Below, one piece after another: positions 1 through 8,984 of a stretch of 64,000 nt of DNA (its first letter is position 1; each line of letters begins with the position of its first letter). The stretch is taken from contig NZ_LT607417.1 in assembly GCF_900095225.1 (NCBI RefSeq), forward strand, positions 45,540 through 109,539, given 5' to 3'. Under the pieces are notes generated by a model. It was given only the letters and a program-made list of their open reading frames with translations, made no database searches and was not told where the DNA came from. The translations under genes were made by a program, and so were the position numbers. This DNA comes from Pseudomonas sp. UMAB-08. Its GTDB lineage: Bacteria; Pseudomonadota; Gammaproteobacteria; Pseudomonadales; Pseudomonadaceae.

Positions 1-615
1 CGGAAAGAGTTGGGTCTCAAGAGCCTCATCGAAGGGAATGTTCATGCTCTTGGCCGCAATCATCCCAAGCAAGCCGATACTGGGGTTGGCGTAAGTCCTG
101 TGGGTGCCAGGGGCGAATGAGGGCTGCCAAGACCTGAAGTAGTCCATCAACTGCTCGTTGTTCTGGACGTCATCAGGGACCTGAAGGGGAAAACCTCCCG
201 CCGTATGAGTCCCCAAGTTGATCAGCGTCACCTTGTCCAACTGGCTGCCCCGGAGCTGCGGCAGATACTTGCCGGGGTTGTCGCTGAGTGCAAGCCGACC
301 GTTGACCTGAGCGTAAGTGGCCAGGGTCGCCGTGAACGTTTTGCTGATCGTTCCGATCTCGAACAGCGTATCGCGGGTGACCTTTTGCCCGGTTTCCCTG
401 GAGGCCACCCCGTAGTTGTAGAAGCTTTGCTTACCATTAGCGGTAACTGCAATAGCCAGGCCGGGAATCTTGTACTGCTGCATGACCGACTGGGCGGCGT
501 CTTGCACGAGGTTGTCGATATCTGGCTTTTCCGTATCCGCAGCTGCGGAGGTGCCGAACAAAGCCGCGCAGGCAAGAAAGAGAAACGGTGCGCACAGTCT
601 TCCATTTGAGTGCAT
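1..615 (-). CDS. ampC: Class C beta-lactamase AmpC, 5' part (runs off the window)
   Basis: Periplasmic serine beta-lactamase of class C; 205 codons lie in the window and the 3' half is outside. The start codon (CAT at 613-615) follows a good AAGGACG ribosome site. Residues 1-26 form a signal peptide ending near GTSAAA. The protein then follows the AmpC pattern (QYKIPGLAIAV, HTAGGFPLQ, and the YAN motif in RTYANPSIG). The block that normally reads G-S-V-S-K reads G-T-I-S-K here (codons GGA ACG ATC AGC AAA, 342-356). The Lys is kept, but the position of the nucleophilic Ser64 is Thr. This is one base from TCG and needs confirming. No ampR lies upstream; the next gene is msuD, about 600 bp away. 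Confidence 0.88.
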   Translation of the reverse strand, partial: MHSNGRLCAPFLFLACAALFGTSAAADTEKPDIDNLVQDAAQSVMQQYKIPGLAIAVTANGKQSFYNYGVASRETGQKVTRDTLFEIGTISKTFTATLATYAQVNGRLALSDNPGKYLPQLRGSQLDKVTLINLGTHTAGGFPLQVPDDVQNNEQLMDYFRSWQPSFAPGTHRTYANPSIGLLGMIAAKSMNIPFDEALETQLFP

Positions 616-975
616 TCGATCGTCCTTTGGGGGTTTTTATTGGACGGCGAAAATTATCACAGGGCTGAGTTTCTCCATAACCGCCGTTTGACGACTCTCG
701 GTACTGAAGTACCTTTTTCGATGATCAAACACAAACCATGTCCCATGCCATCAGTTGCATTGATGCGTCTACGTGCGCGCCTATGACGGTGCCTTAAGCG
801 TGTCGGGCCTCGCAGCCGATATCCGAAGCCCCGCGTAGCACTGCAAGCCTTGCAGGGCCCTGAGCACAGGACTCACATATATAAAAAAGTTATAAAAATA
901 TGGAATTAGGTTCTTTTGCGGAATAACTCAGAGGCTTTATAACTAGCACTGACTCGACGCAGTGTTGGCCCAGCA

Positions 976-995
976 ACTGTTTACCCGACAACAGT
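976..995. promoter_or_regulatory. Inverted repeat, candidate upstream activator site for SfnR
   Basis: ACTGTT at 976-981 and AACAGT at 990-995 form a perfect 6-bp inverted repeat with an 8-base spacer. It lies about 85-100 bp upstream of the sigma-54 promoter match, the usual distance for an enhancer-binding protein. Assignment to SfnR is inference from position only. Confidence 0.4.
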
Positions 996-1077
996 CATTC
1001 AACAAAAGCGTTGCCAGTGAACAGATGACTGACGTTAGCCAGCGCTGCCCAAGGTGTGAATACGAGGGGGTGTTCTT

Positions 1078-1093
1078 TGGTACAGCTCTTGCT
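1078..1093 (+). promoter_or_regulatory. Sigma-54 (RpoN) promoter of msuD-msuC-sfnR
   Basis: TGGTAC-N5-TTGCT matches the -24/-12 consensus TGGCAC-N5-TTGCW at all but one position, with the required GG-N10-GC spacing. It lies 120 bp before the msuD start. The operon ends in a sigma-54-dependent activator gene, which makes a functional promoter here likely. Confidence 0.72.
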
Positions 1094-1213
1094 CAGAGCC
1101 CGTGAACTTCATTACCGATTGAGACACCGCTTTTTTTGCCCTACTGCATAACGCGCCGTACCGCTGTTCGGCGTCCATAAAAAATTGGCTGCACATTGTT
1201 TGAAGGATTTGTC

Positions 1214-2353
1214 ATGGATGTTTTCTGGTTCCTCCCTACTCACGGCGACGGCCATTACCTGGGCACCACCAAAGGCGCCCGCCCCGTCACCCTGAATTAC
1301 CTCAAACAAGTGGCCCAGGCAGCGGATGACCTGGGTTATCACGGGGTACTGATCCCCACCGGTCGCTCTTGCGAAGACTCCTGGGTCATCGCCTCGGCGC
1401 TGGTGCCATTGACCGAGCGCCTGAAGTATCTAGTGGCCATCCGTCCCGGCATCATCTCGCCGACCGTGTCCGCGCGGATGGCAGCAACCCTGGATCGACT
1501 GTCCGGTGGCCGACTGTTGATTAACGTGGTGACTGGCGGCGACCCGGATGAAAACCGTGGCGACGGTATCTATCTCGATCACAGCGAGCGCTACGAAGTC
1601 ACCGACGAGTTTCTGCACATCTGGCGTCGCGTTCTGCAAGGCGAAGCCGTGGATTTTGAAGGCAAGCACTTGCGCGTGCAGAACGCCAAAGCGCTGTACC
1701 CACCGATTCAGAAACCTTACCCGCCGCTGTACTTCGGTGGATCTTCCGAGGCCGCTCACGAACTGGCCGCCGACCAGGTGGATGTCTACCTGACATGGGG
1801 CGAGCCACCCGCCGCCGTCGCCGAGAAGATCGCTGACGTTCGCGAACGGGCCGCACGCAAGGGACGCACCGTGCGTTTCGGTATTCGTCTGCATGTGATT
1901 GTGCGTGAAACCAGCGAAGAGGCCTGGAAAGCCGCCGATACCCTGATCGAACACATCAGTGACGAAACCATCGCGGCCGCGCAGAAGTCGTTTTCACGCT
2001 TCGACTCCGAGGGCCAACGGCGCATGGCGGCGCTGCACGACGGGCGCCGGGATAATCTGGAAATCGCACCGAACCTGTGGGCCGGTGTCGGCCTGGTTCG
2101 TGGCGGGGCTGGCACCGCGCTGGTGGGCAATCCACAAGAGGTCGCGGCACGGATCAAAGAGTATGCGGACCTGGGGATCGAGAGTTTCATCTTCTCCGGT
2201 TATCCACACTTGGAAGAAGCCTATCGTTTTGCCGAGTTGGTATTCCCGCTGCTGCCCGAGCCCTACGCGAGCCTGGCCGGTCGCGGGATCACCAACCTGA
2301 CCGGTCCGTTTGGCGAAATGATCGCCAATGACTTGCCGCCTCAGGCCAAGTGA
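1214..2353 (+). CDS. msuD: FMNH2-dependent alkane/methanesulfonate monooxygenase
   Basis: Two-component flavin monooxygenase that desulfonates short alkanesulfonates to an aldehyde plus sulfite, for use as a sulfur source. The 379-residue bacterial-luciferase-fold protein matches SsuD/MsuD throughout ([15 protein letters not shown] at the N-terminus, [56 protein letters not shown]). The start at 1214 is preferred over an upstream in-frame codon at 1196 because GAAGGA lies 8 bases before it and the MDVFWF start matches the family. The partner msuC and sfnR follow. No FMN reductase (msuE/ssuE) is present in the window, so reduced flavin must come from elsewhere. The extended C-terminus ([13 protein letters not shown]) favours MsuD over SsuD, by recall rather than alignment. 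Confidence 0.9.
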   Translation: MDVFWFLPTHGDGHYLGTTKGARPVTLNYLKQVAQAADDLGYHGVLIPTGRSCEDSWVIASALVPLTERLKYLVAIRPGIISPTVSARMAATLDRLSGGRLLINVVTGGDPDENRGDGIYLDHSERYEVTDEFLHIWRRVLQGEAVDFEGKHLRVQNAKALYPPIQKPYPPLYFGGSSEAAHELAADQVDVYLTWGEPPAAVAEKIADVRERAARKGRTVRFGIRLHVIVRETSEEAWKAADTLIEHISDETIAAAQKSFSRFDSEGQRRMAALHDGRRDNLEIAPNLWAGVGLVRGGAGTALVGNPQEVAARIKEYADLGIESFIFSGYPHLEEAYRFAELVFPLLPEPYASLAGRGITNLTGPFGEMIANDLPPQAK

Positions 2354-2469
2354 TCGGTTGCGCCTGACATACCGTTTTCGCAGGTAAGCCTGCTCACACA
2401 GCCTGAACAGGATCGGGGGGGTGCATGACCCGCCCGTCCGACCCTGCATTCATCATTGAGGAAACCCGT

Positions 2470-3657
2470 GTGACTGCCAAGCCGCCAAGCGCCCCGTCCA
2501 CGCCCTTGCAGACAGCCCAAAAACTGGCTGCACAATTTGCCGAAACCGCTGCCGAGCGCGATGAACGGGGTGGTACCCCTAAAGTCGAGCGCGACGCGCT
2601 GCGCGAAAGCGGCCTGCTGGCGTTAAGCATTCCTCGTCAATATGGCGGGCTAGGTGGGCGCTGGAGTGAAACCTTGAACGTCGTTCGCGAGTTCGCCAAG
2701 GTCGACAGCTCCATCGCTCACGTCTTCGGTTTCCATCATTTGATGTTGGCCACCGTGCGCCTGTTCGCCAAGCCGGAACAATGGCAGCCCTGGTTCGAGC
2801 AAACCGCGCGCAAAAACTGGTTCTGGGGCAATGCCCTCAACCCGCTGGACACGCGCACTGTCGTCAAAACATTCAACGGCTGGCGGGAATTCTCCGGCAA
2901 AAAAAGCTTCTGCTCCGGGGCCAGTGATTCACAAATGCTGATCGCTTCGGCCGTGGACGAAACAGCGGGCGGCAAGTTGCTGATCGCCGCCATCCCCAGC
3001 GGACGCAGCGGTATCACCCTGCATAAAGACTGGAACAACATGGGCCAGCGTCAGACCGACAGTGGCAGTGCCAGCTTTGAGCGGGTGCGGGTCGACGAGT
3101 CGGAATTGCTCCTTGATCCCGGCCCTTTGAGCACGCCCTTCGCCTGCTTGCGTCCACTGATCGCGCAACTGACGTTCACCCATATGTTTCTCGGTATCGC
3201 CGAGGGAGCCTTCAATGAAGCGCGGCAATACACCCTCACCGAAACCCGCACCTGGTTCAAATCCACTGCCGAGGACATCCGCCAGGACCCTTATGTGTTG
3301 GCACACTACGGGGAATTCTGGGTAGCGCTGGAAGGTGTGCGGTTGCTGGTAGAACGGGCCGCCGAATTGCTCGATGTCGCTTGGGCCAAAGGCCCGGATC
3401 TGAGCAGCGAGGAGCGCGGCAATCTGGCAACAGCGATCGCCACCGCAAAAGTCGCCGCCACCCGCCAAGGCCTTGAGCTGTGTAGCAAGCTGTTCGAGGT
3501 AACGGGGGCGCGCTCGACCCACGCGTCCCTGCGACTCGACCGGCATTGGCGCAATCTGCGCACTCAGACCTTGCACGATCCTGTGGATTACAAACTCCAC
3601 GAACTGGGTGACTGGGCATTGAACCGATCTCTGCCTGTCCCGACCTTCTACTCATAG
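2470..3657 (+). CDS. msuC: Acyl-CoA-dehydrogenase-like flavoprotein MsuC
   Basis: Flavin-dependent monooxygenase of the acyl-CoA dehydrogenase fold, part of the methanesulfonate/dimethylsulfone sulfur-scavenging set next to msuD. The 395-residue protein has an N-terminal helical domain (about 1-120), a central beta domain (SGKKSFCSGASDSQMLIA, about 145-165) and a C-terminal four-helix domain. The GTG start at 2470 is chosen because TGAGGA sits 7 bases before it and the length fits MsuC. An upstream in-frame ATG at 2425 would add 15 residues after a G-rich stretch. The gene ends directly against sfnR and begins 116 bp after msuD, so it is probably in one transcript with both. Confidence 0.83.
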   Translation: MTAKPPSAPSTPLQTAQKLAAQFAETAAERDERGGTPKVERDALRESGLLALSIPRQYGGLGGRWSETLNVVREFAKVDSSIAHVFGFHHLMLATVRLFAKPEQWQPWFEQTARKNWFWGNALNPLDTRTVVKTFNGWREFSGKKSFCSGASDSQMLIASAVDETAGGKLLIAAIPSGRSGITLHKDWNNMGQRQTDSGSASFERVRVDESELLLDPGPLSTPFACLRPLIAQLTFTHMFLGIAEGAFNEARQYTLTETRTWFKSTAEDIRQDPYVLAHYGEFWVALEGVRLLVERAAELLDVAWAKGPDLSSEERGNLATAIATAKVAATRQGLELCSKLFEVTGARSTHASLRLDRHWRNLRTQTLHDPVDYKLHELGDWALNRSLPVPTFYS

Positions 3658-3671
3658 TGATAGAGATGCCC

Positions 3672-4772
3672 ATGCAGCTTCTGACCTTACCCCCATCTCC
3701 AGCCTTGGCGACGTCGATCCGGGCCACCGCCCAGGTCTTCGAAGATCCAAAATCCCAGGCCCTGTTGGCGCATGTGCAGCAGGTCGCGCCCAGTGAAGCC
3801 AGTGTGTTGATCATCGGCGAAACCGGCACCGGCAAGGAGCTGGTCGCGCGCCATATCCATAACCTCAGTGCCCGGCGCAATCGCCCCTTCGTGGCGGTCA
3901 ACTGCGGAGCCTTTTCCGAATCGCTGGTCGAGGCTGAGTTGTTCGGTCACGAAAAAGGTGCCTTCACCGGCGCCCTCAGCGCTAAAGCCGGCTGGTTTGA
4001 AGAGGCCAATGGCGGCACGCTGTTCCTTGATGAGATCGGCGATCTACCAATGCCTATCCAGGTAAAACTGCTCCGGGTGTTGCAGGAGCGTGAAGTGGTG
4101 CGCCTGGGCTCACGCAAAAGCATCCCCATTGATGTGCGGGTCCTGGCGGCCACCAACGTGCAGCTGGAGAAAGCCATCAATGCAGGGCATTTTCGCGAGG
4201 ATCTGTATTACCGGCTGGACGTGGTCAGCCTGGAGTTGAGTCCGCTGCGCGAGCGTCCCGGCGATATCCTGCCATTGACCCGGCACTTCATCGAGGTCTA
4301 TAGCAAGCGCCTGGGTTACGGCCCGATCAGCATCAGCGCAGAAGCCGAACACAAACTCAGGAGCTACAGCTGGCCAGGCAATATCCGCGAACTGGAAAAC
4401 GTCATCCACCACACCCTGCTCATCTGCCGCAACGGGTTGATCCAGCACGACGATCTGCGCCTGTCGAACATGCGCATCGAGCGCCTGGATGATACGGCGC
4501 CTGTTGACGACTCCGCCGAGGCGCTGCTGACGCGAGCGTTCCAGACCCTGTTCGAAGAGCAAGCGGGCGCCCTGCACGAAAAAGTCGAAGACGCCCTCTT
4601 GCGCGCGGCCTATCGCTTCAGCCATTACAACCAGGTGCACACCGCCAACCTGCTCGGGTTGAGCCGCAACGTCACGCGGACCCGGTTGATCAAGATTGGC
4701 GAGCTGGCAGTGAACAAACGGCGTCCCACTGAACAGACGACAGGGGATCGTGTGCTCCAGCTGTCCATCTGA
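3672..4772 (+). CDS. sfnR: Sigma-54-dependent activator SfnR
   Basis: Enhancer-binding protein that activates RpoN promoters of sulfone/sulfonate genes. The 366-residue protein has a short N-terminus with no receiver or GAF domain, then a full AAA+ domain: Walker A GETGTGKE, the sigma-54 contact loop GAFTGA, Walker B GGTLFLDEIG, and LRERPGDI and WPGNIRELEN in the second half. A Fis-type helix-turn-helix follows (HTANLLGLSRNVTRTRL, about residues 325-345). The ATG at 3672 is preferred over the GTG at 3657 and ATG at 3666 because of the GAG six bases upstream and the family length of about 363. The lack of a sensory domain fits SfnR, whose activity tracks its expression level in P. putida. Confidence 0.88.
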   Translation: MQLLTLPPSPALATSIRATAQVFEDPKSQALLAHVQQVAPSEASVLIIGETGTGKELVARHIHNLSARRNRPFVAVNCGAFSESLVEAELFGHEKGAFTGALSAKAGWFEEANGGTLFLDEIGDLPMPIQVKLLRVLQEREVVRLGSRKSIPIDVRVLAATNVQLEKAINAGHFREDLYYRLDVVSLELSPLRERPGDILPLTRHFIEVYSKRLGYGPISISAEAEHKLRSYSWPGNIRELENVIHHTLLICRNGLIQHDDLRLSNMRIERLDDTAPVDDSAEALLTRAFQTLFEEQAGALHEKVEDALLRAAYRFSHYNQVHTANLLGLSRNVTRTRLIKIGELAVNKRRPTEQTTGDRVLQLSI

Positions 4773-5038
4773 ACGCCAATCGGGTGTCTGGCACGGAACG
4801 GGATTAAAAAGGTGTAGGACCGTAGCGTTTGGATCAGAAAAAAGTCTCTTCAACCGCTCAAACCCAGCATTTCCGGGGAAAAATACTAACTATTTACTAC
4901 CGTACGAAATCCCCTACTAAACCTAGTCACAAACCCTTCTTCTATGCAGGAAGCGTCTGACAGATTCAGGGATCGACTCCCGTTATGGTTGCGCCGGCTT
5001 ATTTATGCCCGAGCACTAACCACCAGGAGTCACCAAAC

Positions 5039-5473
5039 ATGAAGAAGTTATACCTTGCTGCCGCTGTCGCCACCCTGATCGCAACAACCAGCGGCTGCGT
5101 GAGCTATAACATGAGCCAGCCAACCGCGCCGATCGCTGGCTCGGTCACCGCTGACCTGAAAGCCGATGTGAAAGTCGGGGAACAAATCAGCGGCGAATCG
5201 TCTACCACGATCCTGTTCGGCTGGCTGAGCGTGGGTGGCGATACCCAGTTCGCTGATGGCGTTACTTACGGTGGTGCGGGCGGTTCCGCAATCGGCCTGC
5301 CTGACCCGATCTCCGCAGTGAAAGCTGCCGCCGCGTTCAAAGCTGTGAAAAGCTCCGGTTCCGACCTGATCGTCGCACCTCGCTACGAAGTCAACGTTGA
5401 AGACTACTTCCTGTTCAAGAAGGTCAACGTCAAGGTTACTGGTAACAAAGGCAGCATCAACAGCATCCGCTAA
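5039..5473 (+). CDS. Small outer-membrane-type lipoprotein of unknown function
   Basis: 144-residue protein with a short signal peptide ending in a lipobox-like TTSGC, so probably a lipid-anchored envelope protein. The mature part is Gly/Ser/Val-rich and ends in a basic patch (FLFKKVNVKVTGNKG). It has a strong ribosome site (CAGGAG, 8 bases before ATG); an in-frame codon at 4985 is not supported. The gene stands alone with its own terminator at 5518-5554. I do not recognise a named family. Confidence 0.8.
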   Translation: MKKLYLAAAVATLIATTSGCVSYNMSQPTAPIAGSVTADLKADVKVGEQISGESSTTILFGWLSVGGDTQFADGVTYGGAGGSAIGLPDPISAVKAAAAFKAVKSSGSDLIVAPRYEVNVEDYFLFKKVNVKVTGNKGSINSIR

Positions 5474-5517
5474 GGACTGCTCGCTCGCTCTGGATTGAAC
5501 CCCAGTGACGTGAACGA

Positions 5518-5554
5518 ACGCCGCTCAGCACGTATCCGCTGAGCGGCGTTTTTT
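5518..5554 (+). terminator. Rho-independent terminator
   Basis: Perfect 12-bp stem (ACGCCGCTCAGC at 5518-5529, complement at 5538-5549) with an 8-base loop, followed by six T residues. It closes the lipoprotein gene 45 bp downstream of its stop and separates it from the convergent gene ending at 5560. Confidence 0.93.
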
Positions 5555-5559
5555 ATGAG

Positions 5560-6999
5560 TCAGTGTTTATCCAGCGAAGCCAATCGCTCCGCCAAGGCTT
5601 TGGCCTGACTGGCAACGTCGGTCACTGCCGTACTTTCCCACCACATTCCGCGCAGCGGCGGGCCCATGGCGAACAGTCGCGATGAGACGTTCCCTTGCGC
5701 ATCGAGCAACGCACCACCGGGCTGCGCGGCAATCCCAAGCGCCAGCGGACCTGGGCGGACAAGGCCCCGCGCCAAAAGCTGCCTGGGCAATGCACGGTCC
5801 ACCCGACGCCAGTCGTATTCGATGCCCGTGGAGTTAATCAAGGCATCGCCAATGACGTGCGACGACTCAGATTCTCCGCGACGACGGATGCGAATCTGTA
5901 CCTGCCCTGTCGGCAGCACTTCCACCCCCTGCAATGATGCGGCGTGGATGGTCAGCCGTCCCTCCTCCACACGTCGCGCCAGCAATGCTGCACTTGGCGG
6001 CGGTGAACGATGGTGATGACTTTCCCACCATGGCCGCACATGGCGAACGAATTGTCGACGCTGCACATCGCTGGCCTGGGACCAAAGACGGCCAATGTGC
6101 GCGCGAACCGTGTCCAGCGGCGCCTGCCAATCAATCCCGTCAGCAATGGCTTGTTCGCATTGCTCGCGAACCTTGCGCAGTAACTGCCGCGTGCTGCGAA
6201 TACTGTGATCTTCGGCCAGAAAATCCACCCACACCGGCGGCTGGCGGCGGACGTGGGGCAACAGGCCGTGACGGGAAAATACGTCGATCGGCCCGCGATG
6301 CCCGGCTTGTTGCAAGGACACCAATGCATCGACCATGGTCAAGCCCGAGCCGATGATCAGTACGTTTGCCAGAGGATCGAGCTGGCGCATGGCGTCGACA
6401 TCCCAAGGATCGACAGACGCGGCATTAAGCCCGCTGGACTCACGTTGCGGGGTGCGCGCAGCAGGGAACATGCCTGTGGCCAGCACCGCGAACGTGCCCT
6501 GCAATTGGCTGCCATCGCTCAGGGTGATACGCACACCCGCGTCACTGCTTTCCAGATCAGTTGCTTCGCTGTGCACATGTTCCAGGCTAGATCCGTATGG
6601 CGCGCCGAGCACCCGCGCGTCCGCCAATCGTTGCTGCACATACAGACCAAAAATACCCCGTGGCGGGAACAGCTCTGCCACGGGTACGTGTTGCTCGGCA
6701 GACTCCGGCCAGCCGCCAGCCGCAATGTAGTCGCCCAGCCATTGGGTCAGGTCATCAGGGTTGTCGGGATCGACACCCATGCGTGCAGCGTTGCCATTGA
6801 GGGTGTGGCCCAATTCAGTCGCGCTGTAGGCCTCGCCACGTCCCAGTTCACTGCGCGACTCGACAATCAAAATCCGTCGTTTACCTGGCAGTCTCAATAA
6901 TTGCGCGGCCAACATGCTGCCGCTCAGGCCGCCACCTACAATTAAAATATCGGCTGTACGGACGGCAGAAATCGCCTGCCCTGAATGCGACTCGGTCAT
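5560..6999 (-). CDS. FAD/NAD(P)-binding oxidoreductase, COG4529 type
   Basis: 479-residue flavoprotein with two Rossmann motifs: an N-terminal FAD-binding site (DILIVGGGLSGSMLAAQLL, about residues 17-35) followed by a Glu in VESRSELGRGEAYS, and a second dinucleotide site mid-protein (VLIIGSGLTMVDALV). The pattern RGEAYS...HTLNGNAARMG is typical of the HCP-type or 'FAD-NAD(P)-binding' family, whose substrates are mostly unknown. The ATG at 6999 follows AAGGATAGGGGA; a codon nine residues upstream lacks such a site. It is a single gene, convergent with the lipoprotein gene. The function cannot be named from sequence. Confidence 0.8.
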   Translation of the reverse strand: MTESHSGQAISAVRTADILIVGGGLSGSMLAAQLLRLPGKRRILIVESRSELGRGEAYSATELGHTLNGNAARMGVDPDNPDDLTQWLGDYIAAGGWPESAEQHVPVAELFPPRGIFGLYVQQRLADARVLGAPYGSSLEHVHSEATDLESSDAGVRITLSDGSQLQGTFAVLATGMFPAARTPQRESSGLNAASVDPWDVDAMRQLDPLANVLIIGSGLTMVDALVSLQQAGHRGPIDVFSRHGLLPHVRRQPPVWVDFLAEDHSIRSTRQLLRKVREQCEQAIADGIDWQAPLDTVRAHIGRLWSQASDVQRRQFVRHVRPWWESHHHRSPPPSAALLARRVEEGRLTIHAASLQGVEVLPTGQVQIRIRRRGESESSHVIGDALINSTGIEYDWRRVDRALPRQLLARGLVRPGPLALGIAAQPGGALLDAQGNVSSRLFAMGPPLRGMWWESTAVTDVASQAKALAERLASLDKH

Positions 7000-7197
7000 T
7001 CCCCTATCCTTCAAAAAGCGCAGCAAAAAGTGATGTCTGCCACATACCTTGCACAGGGCATGCCTGATTAAAAATGACCGCTTTTCTTGGCCTTGGCTGC
7101 AATCAGGCGGTGAAAAAGTCCAGCAAACCTACACAGTGTTCAAACGCTGTTGATGGGCGAACAGTTCGCAAGCCATCACCCCTCCTCCGTGGACGGC

Positions 7198-7761
7198 TCA
7201 CAGCACCACGTTGCGCACAAACCGCACAGCCACCGGTCCATCGTTTCGGTAGGTATGGGCCTGACTGCTGGCGAACATGTAGAACTCGCCGCGTTCTACG
7301 CGGTGGACGGTATCGGTCAAACCGATGCTCAAGCAACCTTCGAACACATAGACCTGCTCACTCCAGCCTTCGGGGTCGGCTTCCGACGCATAGACTTCAC
7401 CCGGCTCCAGGCAAAACTCCCACAATTCGACTTCGCGCTTGGCCACGGCCTTTGCCAAAAGCACTGCTTTGCTGCCAGGGATCAGCCCCGCCCACGCGAC
7501 CTCGTTGATGCGGCTGGGATCGCGCACATCCGGGGCCTGGATCAAATCACTGAACGCCACGTCCAGCGCATCGGCGACCCGATCAAGGGTTGCCAGGCTG
7601 ACGTTTTTCTCGCCCGCCTCTATCGCCACCAGCATTCTGCGGCTCACCCCGGATTTCTCTGCCAAGGCACTCTGACTAAGGTCTGCGGCATTGCGTAAAC
7701 GGCGCACATTCTGACTGACGTGTTGTAGCACCGGGGCTCTCTGAGCGATGTCTTTGTGCAC
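7198..7761 (-). CDS. XRE-family regulator with C-terminal cupin domain
   Basis: 187-residue transcription factor. Residues about 13-70 are a Cro/C1-type helix-turn-helix (VRRLRNAADLSQSALAEKSG...IEAGEKNVSLATLDRVADAL). Residues about 105-187 form a cupin (LEPGEVYASEADPEGWSEQVYVFEG...YMFASSQAHTYRND), normally the ligand-sensing part. The start is a GTG at 7761; reading further upstream would run through the promoter and the divergent gene. It is transcribed away from an EamA exporter gene, and a palindrome at 7788-7799 lies between them. It is therefore probably the exporter's regulator, perhaps autoregulated. Confidence 0.87.
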   Translation of the reverse strand: MHKDIAQRAPVLQHVSQNVRRLRNAADLSQSALAEKSGVSRRMLVAIEAGEKNVSLATLDRVADALDVAFSDLIQAPDVRDPSRINEVAWAGLIPGSKAVLLAKAVAKREVELWEFCLEPGEVYASEADPEGWSEQVYVFEGCLSIGLTDTVHRVERGEFYMFASSQAHTYRNDGPVAVRFVRNVVL

Positions 7762-7787
7762 TATATTGCTCGCCTGATTCGATTTGC

Positions 7788-7799
7788 GCAGTATACTGC
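7788..7799. promoter_or_regulatory. Perfect 12-bp palindrome, candidate operator overlapping a -10 box
   Basis: GCAGTATACTGC is a perfect palindrome in the 103-bp gap between the XRE-cupin gene and the EamA gene. It contains TATACT, a good sigma-70 -10 hexamer for rightward transcription. A repressor bound here would block the promoter. Assignment to the neighbouring XRE regulator is inference. Confidence 0.6.
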
Positions 7800-7864
7800 C
7801 CACTTTCGACGCATTCTGCGTCTCACCCTTGTCACACGCAAGCCCCAATAGCCCGGTGAACACC

Positions 7865-8791
7865 ATGAAGTCTACCCGCCTGACGCCACGAATCAGTAAA
7901 GCAGAAGCTGTATTGATCCTGATCACCGTGATCTGGGGCGGGACGTTTCTGCTGGTGCAGCATGCACTGACTTCCAGTGGACCGCTGTTTTTCGTCGGAC
8001 TGCGGTTCGCCGCCGCCGCGAGCATCGTGGCCCTTTTTTCCCTGCGAATTCTACGCGACCTGACGCTGCTCGAGTTCAAGGCCGGGGTCTTCATCGGTGT
8101 GTCGATCATGCTCGGCTATGGCCTGCAAACCATCGGCCTGCAAACTATTCCCAGTAGCCAGTCTGCCTTTATCACCGCGTTGTATGTGCCTTTCGTACCG
8201 TTGTTGCAATGGCTGGTGCTGGGACGTCGTCCGGGTTTGATGCCAAGTCTGGGCATTGGCCTGGCCTTTGCCGGGTTGATGCTGTTGTCCGGGCCTAATG
8301 GCGCCTCGCTGAATTTCAGCCCCGGTGAAATAGCCACCGTGGTCAGTGCGGTGGCGATTGCCGGCGAAATTATTCTGATCGGCGCCTACGCCGGCAAAGT
8401 CGATGTTCGGCGAGTGACTGTGGTGCAACTGGCAACCGCCTCGGTGTTGTCGTTTCTGATGGTCGTCCCGACCGGAGAGCCGCTCCCGCCGTTCTCCTGG
8501 TTGTTGGTGATCAGCGCGGTGGGCCTCGGGGCTGCGAGCGCGGCGATTCAAGTCGCAATGAACTGGGCGCAGAAAACCGTTTCGCCCACCCGTGCCACCG
8601 TGATCTATGCCGGTGAGCCCGTGTGGGCCGGAATTGCCGGACGTCTGGCCGGTGAACGCTTACCCGCCATCGCCTTGCTCGGTGCGGCGTTAATCGTTGC
8701 AGGGGTGATTGTCAGCGAGCTTAAAGTGCGGGCCAAGGCGGCAGTGGAAGAAGAAAAAGGTCGAGGTGAGGCATTGAGCGAGGCGGATTGA
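7865..8791 (+). CDS. EamA/DMT-family inner-membrane transporter
   Basis: 308-residue drug/metabolite-type transporter with about ten hydrophobic helices and the two EamA repeats. The first begins around AEAVLILITVIWGGTFLLVQ and the second around GEIATVVSAVAIAGEIILIG. The end is charged and cytoplasmic. Members export amino acids, metabolites or toxic compounds; the substrate is not evident. The ATG at 7865 gives the usual KSTRLTPRISKAEA lead into helix 1; a codon at 7784 would begin inside the promoter. It is divergent from the XRE-cupin gene that probably controls it. Confidence 0.87.
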   Translation: MKSTRLTPRISKAEAVLILITVIWGGTFLLVQHALTSSGPLFFVGLRFAAAASIVALFSLRILRDLTLLEFKAGVFIGVSIMLGYGLQTIGLQTIPSSQSAFITALYVPFVPLLQWLVLGRRPGLMPSLGIGLAFAGLMLLSGPNGASLNFSPGEIATVVSAVAIAGEIILIGAYAGKVDVRRVTVVQLATASVLSFLMVVPTGEPLPPFSWLLVISAVGLGAASAAIQVAMNWAQKTVSPTRATVIYAGEPVWAGIAGRLAGERLPAIALLGAALIVAGVIVSELKVRAKAAVEEEKGRGEALSEAD

Positions 8792-8984
8792 GTCCAATAA
8801 CACCGAGCTAACGGACAGCCTCAGGGCACGAAAACGACCGGCCCGTCACAACAAATCCCTCGCAAAACCGGGTCCCCAACTACCCTTGCCTGCAGCCTTT
8901 GTAGGATTCTGCCACAGCTTGCGGGTTGGTGATCTGCGACCTGCCACGTATGATTCCAGATAATTCCCAGCAGATTAGAAGCCT

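Larger units (their letters stand above)
616..1213. other. Intergenic region between ampC and msuD
   Basis: About 600 bp without a convincing gene. It must hold the ampC promoter on the left and the msuD promoter on the right. A perfect 7-bp palindrome with a 1-base centre lies at 841-855 (CTGCAAG/CTTGCAG). An AT-rich stretch spans about 877-915. An inverted repeat at 976-995 and a sigma-54 promoter match at 1078-1093 are listed separately. Confidence 0.7.

Noticed and set aside
841..855. Perfect palindrome CTGCAAG/CTTGCAG considered as the end of a transcript
   Set aside because: One-base centre cannot form a hairpin loop and no T-run follows; it could be an operator but nothing links it to a regulator.
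4785..4800. TGGCACGG string considered as a second sigma-54 promoter
   Set aside because: The -12 GC is missing at the required spacing.
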